Part shown: positions 26,365 to 36,800 of the stretch, in pieces
Layout of the letters: the number at the start of each line of letters is the position of its first letter
Position numbering within the stretch: the first letter of the stretch is position 1
Made by a program: the position numbers and the translations under genes
Source: DATFKA01 sp035268885
GTDB taxonomy: Bacteria > Bacteroidota > Bacteroidia > Chitinophagales > Saprospiraceae
Length of the DNA stretch: 64,000 nucleotides
NCBI GenBank assembly: GCA_035268885.1
Contig: DATFKA010000073.1
Coordinates: forward strand, 25,386-89,385
Reading direction: 5' to 3'
Notes under the pieces: model-generated
Database searches by the model: none
The model's input: only the letters and a program-made list of their open reading frames with translations
What the model was told of the DNA's origin: nothing

Positions 26365-26784
26365 ATGCAACAATCACCATTTCACTTAGCCTTTCCGGTA
26401 AAAGATCTGAAAAAAACACGCGAATTTTTTGAGGGATTACTCGGCTGCGAAATCGGCCGCACGGCAGAGCGCTGGATAGATATCAATTTTTATGGCAACC
26501 AAATATCAGCCCACCTGGTCGATGATGAGATGCCCCATGGCCCGACAAATCACGTCGACGGTAAGGATGTACCCGTTAAGCACTTTGGTGCCATTCTGGA
26601 TATGGACACCTGGAATACCTTAGCGGAAAAACTAAAGGCGCACGGTACCGACTTTATTATTGAGCCTTATACCAGATTTGAGGGGGAAGTAGGCGAACAG
26701 GCTACCATGTTCTTTCTGGATCCCAGTGGTAATGCGATCGAATTCAAAGCTTTCCGTAACTTTGATCAAATCTTTGCGAGTTAA
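26365..26784 (+). CDS. VOC family (glyoxalase/dioxygenase-like) protein
   Basis: A 139-residue protein if the ATG at 26365 is used. The earlier TTG at 26317 overlaps the probable promoter and adds no family sequence. The vicinal-oxygen-chelate pattern is clear: FHLAFPVKDLKKTREFFEG, DINFYGNQISAHLVDDE, VKHFGAILDMDTWNTLAEKL and the closing FFLDPSGNAIEFKAF. The His and Glu positions expected for metal binding (FHLAFPV, VKHFGAI, IEFKAF) are present. It is probably a small metal-dependent lyase or dioxygenase; the substrate is unknown. Its TAA overlaps the ATG of a 33-codon reading frame. Confidence 0.88.
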   Translation: MQQSPFHLAFPVKDLKKTREFFEGLLGCEIGRTAERWIDINFYGNQISAHLVDDEMPHGPTNHVDGKDVPVKHFGAILDMDTWNTLAEKLKAHGTDFIIEPYTRFEGEVGEQATMFFLDPSGNAIEFKAFRNFDQIFAS

Positions 26785-26885
26785 TGCCCAGGCAGGTCTA
26801 TTTGATTAGCAAGACGGCTAATAGCCTGCTGGTTCAGGCCCATTATGCCCTGGTCGACGGCTGGGATACGGGCCGCTTTTTTTGA
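26784..26885 (+). CDS. Possible 33-residue peptide coupled to the VOC gene
   Basis: An ATG overlaps the VOC stop codon (TAATG), the arrangement typical of translational coupling. The frame reads MPRQVYLISKTANSLLVQ, then AHYALVDGWDTGRFF, and stops right after a run of seven T. Removing one T would extend it by 14 residues. No homology is recognised. It may be a real small peptide, the start of a broken gene, or chance. The remaining intergenic part to 27249 shows only AT-rich sequence and the promoter of the next gene. Confidence 0.25.
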   Translation: MPRQVYLISKTANSLLVQAHYALVDGWDTGRFF

Positions 26886-27151
26886 TCTATTTCAGCACTA
26901 TTGTCAACGGCCAGCAGCAGTTTTTTAATTTTTTTTCATAAGCAGGAAAAAAAATAGCCATCGCTCAGTGTGGGGTTGTCGTTTCTCTCCGGCATCCATT
27001 ATTTGGATCACTTTACCGTATTCCTGCTTTCCGTTTTATAGATGCTCTTGGCACTTACTTTTTCTTTTGATATAAAAATTAAAGGGACTAATCATTTTTA
27101 CTCTGCCTGCCTGACTTTTCAATTAAGAGTAAGCAAAACTCGAAAATCGAC

Positions 27152-27182
27152 TTGCCATGCATTGAAATATCCCCTACCTTTG
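27152..27182 (+). promoter_or_regulatory. Promoter of the CBM48-HhH gene
   Basis: TTG (27152-27154) and TACCTTTG (27175-27182) are separated by 20 bases. A small hairpin, GTGTA-TTTTT-TACAC (27190-27204), follows at the predicted transcript start, about 60 bases before the ATG at 27250. Confidence 0.55.
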
Positions 27183-27249
27183 TATCATCGTGTATTTTTT
27201 ACACTAAGCCGTTGTGTACAACCTTTTATTATCTGAAAACTATTTTGAT

Positions 27250-27921
27250 ATGATCAAGAAACAATATCTGAAGTCTAAACCGGTCTGTAAAGTAACGTTC
27301 ACTTTGCCCGTGACGGCCCTGGCCGAAGCCAAAGAGGTACGGGTAGTTGGTGATTTTAATAATTGGAACTGGGAAGAGGGAACGCCTATGAAAGCCGGTA
27401 AGAAAGAATACAAAGCCACCCTTAATTTGGCAACGGGCCGCAATTACGAATTTCGCTACATTGCGGAAGATGGTACCTGGGAGAATGATTGGGAAGCAGA
27501 TGCTTACGTGCCCTCTCCATATTATGGCGTAGACAATTCCATAGTACAGGTGGAGGAAGTGCTTTTCAGCAAAAAGGGAAGCGGAGAAGCAGCCCCTAAA
27601 AACGTGCCTTCTGCCAAAGCTGCTAACCCAACTGCGAAGCCAAAGAAAAAGGCCACTAAAAAAGCAAAAAAAGATAACCTAAAAACAATTGAAGGCATCG
27701 GGCCAAAAATCGAAAAGTTACTGACGGAAAAAGGGGTAGATACTTTTGCCAAACTAGCTAAAGCTAAACCTGCTTTCCTGAAAGAGGTGTTGGCGGAAGC
27801 TGGCAGTCGTTTCAAAATGCACGACCCTTCTACCTGGCCAGAACAGGCCGCCCTGGCGGCTAAAGGGGACAAGAAAGCACTGGACGCCCTGCAGGAAAAA
27901 TTAAAGGGTGGAAAAAGATAG
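27250..27921 (+). CDS. CBM48/AMPK-type glycogen-binding domain fused to an HhH domain
   Basis: A 223-residue cytoplasmic protein starting at ATG 27250; a GTG at 27214 is possible but less likely. Residues 9-110 are an E-set/CBM48 domain (VRVVGDFNNWNWEEGTPMK, YKATLNLATGRNYEFRYIAE, WENDWEADAYVPSPYYG), as in isoamylase N-termini and the AMPK beta subunit. A Lys/Ala/Pro-rich linker covers about 115-150. The C-terminus (LKTIEGIGPKIEKLLTEKGV, then FAKLAKAKPAFLKEVLAEAG) is a helix-hairpin-helix module of the type often appended to ribosomal protein L21 in this phylum. A glycan-binding-like domain tied to a DNA/RNA-binding-like one is unusual; the function is unknown. Confidence 0.8.
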   Translation: MIKKQYLKSKPVCKVTFTLPVTALAEAKEVRVVGDFNNWNWEEGTPMKAGKKEYKATLNLATGRNYEFRYIAEDGTWENDWEADAYVPSPYYGVDNSIVQVEEVLFSKKGSGEAAPKNVPSAKAANPTAKPKKKATKKAKKDNLKTIEGIGPKIEKLLTEKGVDTFAKLAKAKPAFLKEVLAEAGSRFKMHDPSTWPEQAALAAKGDKKALDALQEKLKGGKR

Positions 27922-27928
27922 ATCCCGG

Positions 27929-27951
27929 TAGCCCCGCTTTGAGTTGGGGCA
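27929..27951 (+). other. Hairpin after the CBM48-HhH gene
   Basis: AGCCCC and GGGGC can pair around a 10-base loop, starting a few bases after the stop codon. Another small hairpin, GCTCC-AAA-GGAGC, follows at about 27987-27999. The true terminator is probably the next hairpin. Confidence 0.4.
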
Positions 27952-28009
27952 TTTACGCAAGCAAAACGAATAAACACAAAACAGGCGCTCCAAAGGAGCT
28001 AGAAGCGAA

Positions 28010-28047
28010 GAGGCGAAGCGGGAAACCGTTTTCGCCTCTCGTCTTTT
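28010..28047 (+). terminator. Terminator of the CBM48-HhH gene
   Basis: GAGGCGAA (28010-28017) pairs with TTCGCCTC (28031-28038), with a nested CGG/CCG stem, followed by TCGTCTTTTAT. Confidence 0.65.
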
Positions 28048-28085
28048 ATCCTCGTTACTTTTAGGAAAAGAAGCGTCGAAATCAG

Positions 28086-28093
28086 TACTTTTG
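28086..28093 (+). promoter_or_regulatory. -7 box of the dCTP deaminase gene
   Basis: TACTTTTG fits TAnnTTTG and places the transcript start about 28 bases before the ATG at 28125. No convincing -33 box was seen. Confidence 0.35.
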
Positions 28094-28124
28094 AAGCAAT
28101 TTGCATCAAAAAAAGAAGACTAGA

Positions 28125-28661
28125 ATGATTTTAACCGATACGAAGATACTGGAAGGGATTGCCAATGGAGAAATTGTTATTGAACCATTCCAACGAAAAT
28201 GCCTGGGCACGAACTCTTATGATGTACACCTGTCCAAGCACCTGGCCATCTATAAAGATCATATTTTAGATGCCCGTCGACATAATCCAATAGAATATCT
28301 CGAAATTCCTGAGTCTGGGTTTGTGCTTCATCCAAATACCTTGTATCTTGGGGTAACGGAGGAATATACTGAAACTCACAACTCCGTCCCCTTCCTCGAA
28401 GGTAAATCAAGTGTTGGGCGCCTGGGTATTGATATTCACGCCACTGCCGGAAAAGGTGATGTTGGATTCTGCAATACCTGGACGCTGGAAATATCCTGTA
28501 CGCATCCCGTACGGGTATACGCAGGCATGCCCATCGGGCAGTTGATTTACTTCAAAGTTGATGGCGACATCGAGCGCTATTACGATAAGAAACCTGATGC
28601 AAAGTATAACACGCGCACCGTTAAGCCGGTGGAGAGTATGATGTGGAAAAATAAATTCTGA
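28125..28661 (+). CDS. dcd: dCTP deaminase
   Basis: This enzyme deaminates dCTP to dUTP, feeding thymidylate synthesis. With the start at ATG 28125 it has 178 residues, the usual size in this phylum; the TTG at 28101 would add eight odd residues. The family blocks are ILTDTKILEGIANGEI, LEGKSSVGRLGIDIHATA (active-site loop, about 91-108), GFCNTWTLEIS with the catalytic Glu near 122, and GMPIGQLIYFKVDGD. The tail with YYDKKPDAKYNTR closes the trimer active site. It is monocistronic, with an 8-bp bulged hairpin just after the stop (28666-28699). Identification is secure. Confidence 0.95.
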   Translation: MILTDTKILEGIANGEIVIEPFQRKCLGTNSYDVHLSKHLAIYKDHILDARRHNPIEYLEIPESGFVLHPNTLYLGVTEEYTETHNSVPFLEGKSSVGRLGIDIHATAGKGDVGFCNTWTLEISCTHPVRVYAGMPIGQLIYFKVDGDIERYYDKKPDAKYNTRTVKPVESMMWKNKF

Positions 28662-28761
28662 CATAGGCAGAGGAAGGTAGGTTTATTTCCCCTCCTGCCA
28701 TAAACAATCGAAAGACGAGGGTGCCGCTACTGTCGTCCAATCCCAAAATCAATCATTTCCC

Positions 28762-31700
28762 ATGAAACGTTCTTTGTATACTTATTTCCTTTTCCTCCTG
28801 GGTGCGGTAAGCCTGGGAGCCCAGCCGCAAGTGCTGGCCGATCTCAATACATCGATTACCCGTCCTGCCAATGTACAGGCGGTGGCCGAACAGGCGGATG
28901 GTAAAATATTACTAGCCGGAAATGTCAATCAGGTCGATGATCTCTCCCGGAAAGATATTGTACGGCTAAATACCAATGGTCAGCCTGACCCCTCCTTTCA
29001 TGCCCAGCTTGGCGATACGGTTGTCACCGCTCTGGCGGTACAAAACGATCAGAAAATACTGGTCGGTGGGTACATTCGTCAGAACGATCAGGAGACAGGG
29101 GTGCTCTTTCGCTTACTGAGTGACGGAAGTCTGGATCTGAGTTTTGCCGTTGATACCTTCAATAATCGCGTACTGGTCATCGAACAACTAGATAATGATC
29201 GAATCGTCGTCGGTGGTATTTTTCGTACTTACGGCAGTAGCCAATCCAGCACGGGCTTACTAATGCTAAACGCTAACGGGAGTGTCTTTCGTACTTTCGC
29301 CATTAGCGAAGGCAATAATAATCTATTTGTTAATGCTATATACGAGGTCGGCAATCAATTTTACATTGGGGGTAATGCGGGAAGTGATGCGCAGTTCTTG
29401 CGGTTCAGTGATAACGGACAACGCGACAATACCTTTGTGATTGATGAATCCGTGGGCCCTAGTAACTTCATGACGGTCGTTAGTCATATCGATCAGTTAA
29501 GTAATGGTAATCTCGTTTTTACCACTTACACCTGGGAGTTTGATCCGCGGGTTGTGGTTGTCACACCGTCAGGGCAGCAAGTTTCTTCCATTAGTATTCC
29601 CAATCCACTGGGCTTGACCGTCACTGGGCAGGATCAAATTATTGTTAGTGGAGAATGGAATGGGCGCCCCGACGCTCATCTGGTAAGCAATAGTGGTCTG
29701 ACACCATTTATCCCTGGGCCTGAAGCAGATGATCAGGTGTATGATTTATTGACCTTAAATAACGGGAATATTCTGCTCGTTGGTCGTTTTGGCTTTTTTA
29801 AAGGGGTGGCTCGCGAAGCCGTGGCACTTTTGAGTCCGAATCGTACCTTACTCAGCAATTTTCAGCCGGCTTTAAAACGGCCGGGACAAGTCAATCAGGC
29901 CTTACACCTGCCATCTGGTAAAATTCTGGTAGCCGGAGATTTTACACAAATCAACGGAGAACCGATCATCAACGTTGCGCGTCTGAACGGGGATGGTAGT
30001 CTAGATAACAGTTTTCAGCAATCCTCGGTACCCAGCGACAAAGAGGTGCGGGCCATTCAGGTATTGAATAATGGTAAAATCATGGTGGGTAGTTCTGCTT
30101 CTTCCCTGGATCCAGATGTTAAAAGCCCTGTCTTACGCTTAAACAGCGATGGCACAGGCGATAATACTTTTCAGCTATCTAATCAAATCAATATACTAGG
30201 TAATATTAAGGGCTTTATTCCATTACCCGATGGCCGGGTGGTTGTTTATGGTGCTTTTAGCCTCCTTACGGAAAACACCTTGTTTCAGCAGATTGCACTG
30301 TTTAATTCAAATGGTAGTTTCGATCCCTTGTTATCCTCCGCTTTTCGTGGAGGAACGATCAATGATGTCTATCTTCGGGGAAGCGAATTGATCCTGGTGG
30401 GTAATAATATTCGCCTGGATAATCAGGAATCTACCTCTGCCGTGGCCATCAGTCAGTTGGGGGTGCCTACGAATACCTTTACTACCACGCTGAATAGCCG
30501 TAGTCGAATTCAATCCATTATCAGCCTTGATAATGGCGATTTTCTTCTTAGCGGAAGACTGTTTGACGGTCTGAATTATCGGGAGTTAATGCGGGTCAAT
30601 GCAGATGGTAGCCGGGATAATACTTTTATCTGGCCCGTCTTTAGCACAGAAGATGCCCCCACGGCTCCCCCGAGAGATATGTTAGAATTGGGAAATGGCG
30701 ATTTGGTACTGACGAATATAAGCCGTGAAGAGCAAAGCCAGTTACTGATTGTTGACGCCGGGGGGAATATTAAGGAGACTTTCCCGATTCAGAAAAATGC
30801 TCGTTATATAGACTTAGAGGCCATCGATGATAGTACCGCTTATTTGGCGGGTACTTTCCAGTACGAATTGGATCAGTCTTCTTTACTTAAAATCCAATTG
30901 TACGGAAGTACACCAGATGAGAACCCGGTAGATACTACGGATCAGAATACGGATAATGACGATCCGGCTTTCTTTGCAAGTGGTGGTACCACCAGGGTGG
31001 GTGAAACCATCTGTATTACCGTTTCCGCGGATGACCTGGAGGGTATGCTAGGTATTCAGCTAGAGATCAACTACGACCCAACGGTCCTAAATTTTGACCG
31101 ACTGGATAATTTACTGGGTCTGCCGGGTTTGGCGGAGAGTGATTTTGGTCTGCCGGGTAGTAGTAATAACCCAGAAGGAATTATTCGAATGGCCTGGTTA
31201 GATCCGGATCTTTCTGGGTTTACCGTGGAAGATACCACGGCTCTTTTTGATATATGCTTCCGGGCCGTTGCTCCTTCGCCGGGGACAGAGGTGCAAATTA
31301 TAGATGCGGAATTAATCAATAATCAAGACCAGTTGGTTTCCTCTAATGCCTATTCCGATCCCATTCTCATTATGGAAAATGATAATCCAACCGAGCCGGA
31401 TACGGTAGCCGTTCAGTTGGGTGGGGGTACCGTGAAGCAAGGCGAAGTGATTTGTGTGCCCGTAACCGTTTCAAACTTCGACGATGTAATGGGCTTACAG
31501 TTCAATGTTAACTACGATTCCACAAAAATACAGTATCAAAGTATACAAAGTTTTAATCTGCCGGGCTTGAGTCTAAGTACTTTTGGGGTGCCGGGGTCTG
31601 GCGCAAATGAAGAAGGACAAATTAAGCTCGCCTGGTTTGATATGCAGGTAAACGGTGTTACGGTACCGGACCAAACGGTGATTTTTGAACTGTGCTTTAT

Positions 31701-33831
31701 TGCGTTGACGGATGCAGGTAGCGCCAGCCTGAGTTTTTCTAATGTAGAGGTGACTAAAGAGGTTGGTGAAGTGGTGGCTTTTCAGGGTACAGGAGGGCAG
31801 GTCATCTTCCAGCCCAGTGACGAACCGGTGCAGGACCCCACCCGGATAGTCATCAATGACGATTCAGCCCGGGAGGGCGAAGTGATTTGTGTGCCGCTGA
31901 GAGTAGAAGACTTTACAGATCTCATCGGTATGGGATTTATCCTGAATTACGATCCGGCTAAATTGGTTTTCCAGTCGCTGGAGCAATTTAATTTACCCAA
32001 CCTCAATGAAGATTTCTTCAAACTGCCGGGAGCGGGGACGATGCCCCTGGGGCAATTAGAAATGACCTGGTTTGACTTTACCGAAGAGGGGGTTACCGTT
32101 CCGGATCAAACAGTGATCTTTGAGGCTTGCTTCCTCGTTCTGGAAGGAAGTGGTACTACGGAGTTGACCCTTTCTGATGTCGTTGCAATTGGAGAAGATG
32201 GCAATCAAAATCCTTTCCAAACCGAGTCAGGGACCTTTTCCCTGTTACCAGAAGATAATCAATCGGGGGGAGACGATTTTGGTCTGAACATCAGCAGTGA
32301 TACGGTACAGCAGGGCGATAATGTCTGCGTACAGTTTACTACCCGGGATTTCACTGACATTCTAGGGATACAATTTACCGTTAGCTATGATACCAGTATA
32401 CTACAATACGAATCGCTGGGGAATTTTAATCTAATGGGACTTTCCTCAAGTATTGGAGCGCCCGGTCAGGGTAATAATCCGGAGGGGCGGCTCAATGTAG
32501 CCTGGTTCGATTCCAATATTGAAGGGGTGAGTCTGCCTGATGGTACGGTTCTTTTTGAAATGTGCTTTTCAGCAAAAGCGGTCGGACAGGCCAATCTGGA
32601 TTTCTCAGGTGTAGAAATAACGGGTACTCTTGCCGATGATCTTCCCTTTTCGGGGCAAGCGGGGACCATTCTTGTAGAAGAGGAGGGAACTGGCACAGAG
32701 TACAATAACGACAATTTTACCCTGGTTTCTTCGGACATTACCACCAGCGAAGGGGAGTCTTTCTGTCTGCCGATAAGGGTTCGTGATTTTGATGGTATTA
32801 AGCAGTTGAGTTTCTCTTATTTTTTCGACCCACAGCTCATTAGCTATAATACGGTCGTCAATACCGCTTTACCAGGCCTATCACAAAGTATCGAAATCAT
32901 TAACACCGGGAGTAATAACCTGGCGGGTATTCGGGTGAATTGGCAGGATGAGACGGGAGTAGGTATTAGCCTGCCCGAAGAAGCAGTCCTGATGGAGGTT
33001 TGTTTTACGGCGAATACCGTTGGGGTAAGTAATGTCGCTTTCGATAATGCCACAGTAGTAGATGCCAACGATGCACCGGTGAATTTTAACGGGGAAAATG
33101 CCTTTGTTACCATCGAAGCGGGGGATAGTGGAGGAACGAATTTCTTTACCTTCCGGGTGGCTTCCGATACCGTAGCCATGGGGGAATCTTTTTGTCTGGA
33201 CGTAAGTATTGATAATTTTACAAACGTGCTGGGCATTAAGCTGAATATTGATTACGATCCCGGGGTGCTTCTTTTCGAAGGCATACAAAATTATAATCTG
33301 AAAGGCCTGGATAATCGTTCCTTTGACTTACCCGGCGTCAACAATAATGATCCCGGCCGGGTACGTTTATCCTGGATAGACCAGGATCTACAAGGGGTTA
33401 CGCTCGAAAATGGTACCGTTATATTTCAAATTTGCTTCCAGGCTCGTCAGCAAAATGCCGTGGGGACGGTGTCTATGAGTAGTCCGAACATTCTGGATGT
33501 CAACGGTAATGTACTTAACTTCGTAGGTATTGGAGCGGTCATAATGGTCGAAAACCGGATGGTCACCAGTACGCTTAACCAGGAAAAAGCCAGCGATCGC
33601 TACCGCTTGTACCCCGTACCAACGGTGAACGAATTAAACGTGGCTTCTCTGCACGATGGTTTTGATCGTACCCCTTTCCGTATTGTCGATCAGCGGGGTG
33701 CCATCGTTATGCAAGGGGAATTAAACGACTTCCAAAGCCGTTTACCGGTTCATCAATTAGCAAATGGCCTGTATAATTTGATAATCATCGAAGATTCCAG
33801 ATATTGGAATTTATCTTTTATCAAATTATAA
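28762..33831 (+). CDS. Giant type IX secreted protein: delta-60 propeller and six cohesin-like domains
   Basis: A 1,689-residue protein with a signal peptide (MKRSLYTYFLFLLGAVSLGAQ). Residues 25-710 hold delta-60-type propeller repeats (VRLNTNGQPDPSF, ARLNGDGSLDNSF, LRLNSDGTGDNTF, RVNADGSRDNTF). Six cohesin-like domains follow, at about 737-870, 883-1012, 1028-1160, 1172-1305, 1318-1448 and 1460-1595. Each has a GExxCxPxxVxxF start, a YDPxxLxF strand and a W(F/L)D block. The C-terminus (YRLYPVPTVNELNVASL to SFIKL) is a type A sorting domain. The protein should be surface-anchored or released. The cohesin-like domains suggest a scaffold; the giant protein at 13294-18417 has a matching dockerin-like segment. 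The AddA-like gene starts 12 bases later. Confidence 0.85.
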   Translation: MKRSLYTYFLFLLGAVSLGAQPQVLADLNTSITRPANVQAVAEQADGKILLAGNVNQVDDLSRKDIVRLNTNGQPDPSFHAQLGDTVVTALAVQNDQKILVGGYIRQNDQETGVLFRLLSDGSLDLSFAVDTFNNRVLVIEQLDNDRIVVGGIFRTYGSSQSSTGLLMLNANGSVFRTFAISEGNNNLFVNAIYEVGNQFYIGGNAGSDAQFLRFSDNGQRDNTFVIDESVGPSNFMTVVSHIDQLSNGNLVFTTYTWEFDPRVVVVTPSGQQVSSISIPNPLGLTVTGQDQIIVSGEWNGRPDAHLVSNSGLTPFIPGPEADDQVYDLLTLNNGNILLVGRFGFFKGVAREAVALLSPNRTLLSNFQPALKRPGQVNQALHLPSGKILVAGDFTQINGEPIINVARLNGDGSLDNSFQQSSVPSDKEVRAIQVLNNGKIMVGSSASSLDPDVKSPVLRLNSDGTGDNTFQLSNQINILGNIKGFIPLPDGRVVVYGAFSLLTENTLFQQIALFNSNGSFDPLLSSAFRGGTINDVYLRGSELILVGNNIRLDNQESTSAVAISQLGVPTNTFTTTLNSRSRIQSIISLDNGDFLLSGRLFDGLNYRELMRVNADGSRDNTFIWPVFSTEDAPTAPPRDMLELGNGDLVLTNISREEQSQLLIVDAGGNIKETFPIQKNARYIDLEAIDDSTAYLAGTFQYELDQSSLLKIQLYGSTPDENPVDTTDQNTDNDDPAFFASGGTTRVGETICITVSADDLEGMLGIQLEINYDPTVLNFDRLDNLLGLPGLAESDFGLPGSSNNPEGIIRMAWLDPDLSGFTVEDTTALFDICFRAVAPSPGTEVQIIDAELINNQDQLVSSNAYSDPILIMENDNPTEPDTVAVQLGGGTVKQGEVICVPVTVSNFDDVMGLQFNVNYDSTKIQYQSIQSFNLPGLSLSTFGVPGSGANEEGQIKLAWFDMQVNGVTVPDQTVIFELCFIALTDAGSASLSFSNVEVTKEVGEVVAFQGTGGQVIFQPSDEPVQDPTRIVINDDSAREGEVICVPLRVEDFTDLIGMGFILNYDPAKLVFQSLEQFNLPNLNEDFFKLPGAGTMPLGQLEMTWFDFTEEGVTVPDQTVIFEACFLVLEGSGTTELTLSDVVAIGEDGNQNPFQTESGTFSLLPEDNQSGGDDFGLNISSDTVQQGDNVCVQFTTRDFTDILGIQFTVSYDTSILQYESLGNFNLMGLSSSIGAPGQGNNPEGRLNVAWFDSNIEGVSLPDGTVLFEMCFSAKAVGQANLDFSGVEITGTLADDLPFSGQAGTILVEEEGTGTEYNNDNFTLVSSDITTSEGESFCLPIRVRDFDGIKQLSFSYFFDPQLISYNTVVNTALPGLSQSIEIINTGSNNLAGIRVNWQDETGVGISLPEEAVLMEVCFTANTVGVSNVAFDNATVVDANDAPVNFNGENAFVTIEAGDSGGTNFFTFRVASDTVAMGESFCLDVSIDNFTNVLGIKLNIDYDPGVLLFEGIQNYNLKGLDNRSFDLPGVNNNDPGRVRLSWIDQDLQGVTLENGTVIFQICFQARQQNAVGTVSMSSPNILDVNGNVLNFVGIGAVIMVENRMVTSTLNQEKASDRYRLYPVPTVNELNVASLHDGFDRTPFRIVDQRGAIVMQGELNDFQSRLPVHQLANGLYNLIIIEDSRYWNLSFIKL

Positions 33832-33843
33832 AGCAACGCCACT

Positions 33844-36800
33844 ATGCCCTTGAAGCTAATTTCCGCCGGAGCGGGTTCCGGAAAGACCTATCGGCTGACC
33901 TCAGAAATGGTTAAATACCTTCAGTCTGGTACCCGTCCGGAAGGGATCATTGCTACCACCTTCACCAGGAAAGCCGCCGCAGAACTGCAGGAGCGCGTAC
34001 GCGTACGCCTCCTGCAGTCGGGTATGCGCAATGAGGCGGAAGCCCTGACCAATGCCCTCATTGGTACCGTGCACGGACTGGGGGTCAAATTGCTGCAACG
34101 TTTTGCCTACGAGGCTGGGGTGGCTCCAGAGGTAGCCATTATTGCCGATGAAGATCATCAGGTACTCTTCAACCAGGCGCTGGCTACCGTGCTTTCCGAA
34201 GAGCGGGTGTTGGCCATGGAGCAGCTCAGTATTCAACTGGGGCTGGCGGACAATGCCTATTTTGATTGGCGCAAAGAAGTTCGGCAGTTAACGGAAGTAG
34301 CCAGGGCAAATAATTTCTCAACGGAAGTATTACAGCAAAGCAAAAAAGCTTCATTTTCCTCTTTTCAGGAGCTACTGGGGGCTGTGCCCGCGCGCAGCCC
34401 GGAATACTATCAGCATAAGCTCCGAGACCTGATTGTACAGTCGCTGGCTCAAATTGATACCGAAAAGGATGGCACCAAGAAAACACAAACGGCCATTCGT
34501 CGCCTGGAATCAGCCCAACGTGATTTACGACTCAAAGGAGCTTTGGATTGGAAAACCTGGGCCCAACTCGGTAAATTAGCCATCGGTGCTAAAAGCCGGG
34601 ACGCCATCGAAGAACTGGTCGAATTTGCGCGACAGCACTACCAACATCCCCATTTTCACCGGGATATTCAAGTATTTATTGATCACCTTTTTGAGATGGG
34701 TATCGATGCTCTGACGGAGTACGATCGCTACAAGAAAGAACGGGGCCTGATTGATTATACCGATATGGAAGTACTGGTCTGTCAATTACTGGACCATCCC
34801 GATATTCAGACGGTACTGGCCGAAGAACTGGATCTGCTGATGGTCGATGAGTTCCAGGATACCAGTCCGATACAATTAGAGATCTTTCTCAAATTGTCCC
34901 GTTTTGCCAAGGCCTCGGTCTGGGTGGGAGACCCCAAGCAATCGATCTACGGTTTTCGGGGGGCTGCCCCAGAGCTGATGCAGGCCATTATTGCCCAGCA
35001 GGGAGGCATCGCAGCGGAGAATATCCAGCGACATTCCTGGCGGTCGCGGGAGGATATTGTACATATGACCAATGCGCTATTTACCAGGGCCTTCTCAGAT
35101 ATGGAGGCGGAACAGGTTGCCCTGGAACCCAAAAGAACGAAAGCGGGTAGCCCCAAAAGTATAAATCAGCAGGACGAACCGATCGAATTTAAGGAAGCAT
35201 TACACCATTGGCATTTCGAGGTAGAGTCGGAAGGAGGCAAGAAAGCGCGTAGACCCGGTCGACCCTGGATGGAAAATGCGATTGCACAAACCATAAAAAC
35301 TTACCTCGATCGAGCGGATATCCATTTCTGGGGTCGGGGGAACAATGAATTGCGCAGCTTGCGGCCGGGTGATATCGCGGTGCTATGCCGATCGAATTAT
35401 CGCTGTCAGGAAATGGCCGGGGCACTACACCGCGTAGGCCTAAAAGCCGCCATTTCGAGAGCCGGCTTACTTCAAACGGCGGAAGCCAAATACATCCTGG
35501 CTTGCTTAAAATTTCTACTGAATCGAAACGATTCTTTGTCGATTGCTGAAATTCTCCTTTTAGGCGAAAGCCGGGCCATAGAAACCATCATTAAAGAACG
35601 TCTGGATTATCTGGATAGTGCCGATGCCGACCAAAGAGGCGAGCGTTGGGCGAAAGCCGAACCCATTATTCAGCAACTTAATAAACTAAGAAATCGTTGT
35701 TCGGATTATTCTAGTGCCGAGACCCTGGATACGCTCCTGGATGAGCTGGAAATCCGCCGTACGGTAGCTGCCTGGGGGAGTGTACAACAACGCTTTGACA
35801 ATATCGATCGGCTGCGGTACTTTGCTCAGCAGTACGAAGAGGCTTGTAACCGGATGTACACCGCTTCCTCTCTGGGCGGCTTTTTACTCTGGTTACTGGA
35901 GTTGGAGCGCAATGAGCAAGACTTGCAGGCCTCCGGCGAAAATATGGATGCGGTCAATGTACTTACTTACCACAAGAGCAAAGGGCTGGAATGGCCCATG
36001 GTCATCTGTCACGATTTAGAGCAATCGCTGCGGGCCGATGTATTTGGCCTGGAGATTGTCCCGGAGACCCCGGAGGTAGATATTAATAATCTGCTGGGGA
36101 ATCGCTGGTTGCGTTATTGGATTAACCCCTACGGAAAATCGCTTTCGGGTACCCATCTGGGAGATCGCATTCAGGAAAGTGCGGTACAGTCGAAGAAAGT
36201 TCGCCAGGCCCGCGAAGAAGAGAACCGCTTACTGTACGTGGGGATTACCCGCGCCCGTGATTATTTGGTGCTCCCTTCGAGTGCCACGCCTACCCGCTGG
36301 CTGAATCGCGCCTGGCACGAGGGGCAGGAAGATTTTCCGACCCTGGATCCAAATACCCCGGAGAGCCCATGGGAGTGGGAGGGTAGCTTATTGAATTTCC
36401 ATACCGAAACGTTCGTTCTGCCAAAGCAATTCACCGAGACCTTACCCGCCGTGGATAGTATCCAGTTTTGGGAGGAAAGGGCCGGGAAAAAAGAGCACGC
36501 TCTATTTGCGCTGGATCCGGTCGAGGAGTGGGATCCCTCGAAAAAAGGATTGCGTCAGGGGACACCGGACCAGTACACCAGTCCGTTGCTGATTCCGGAT
36601 CTTTCGCTGCACTACGGGCTGGCAAAGGCCATCAAAGCCTTTTTGACGGCCTGGGAGCCGGAATATGAGGAAGCAAAATTGCAGGAAATCGCTGCCGGAT
36701 TGATGCAGCGCTATGAATTGAGTGGACAGGTGCCGCAGCGTTTATTCCTGGATCTGGCACGGAGCTGGGGCCAGTATCTACACCGTCCGGGTAAGCCTTT

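Noticed and set aside
27042..27236. 64-codon frame before the CBM48-HhH gene
   Set aside because: It spans the TTG/TACCTTTG promoter and has no protein-like pattern.
30960..33560. Regular repeats suggesting a CRISPR array or tandem DNA repeat
   Set aside because: The period is about 400 bp, in frame and diverged at DNA level; it reflects cohesin-like protein domains.
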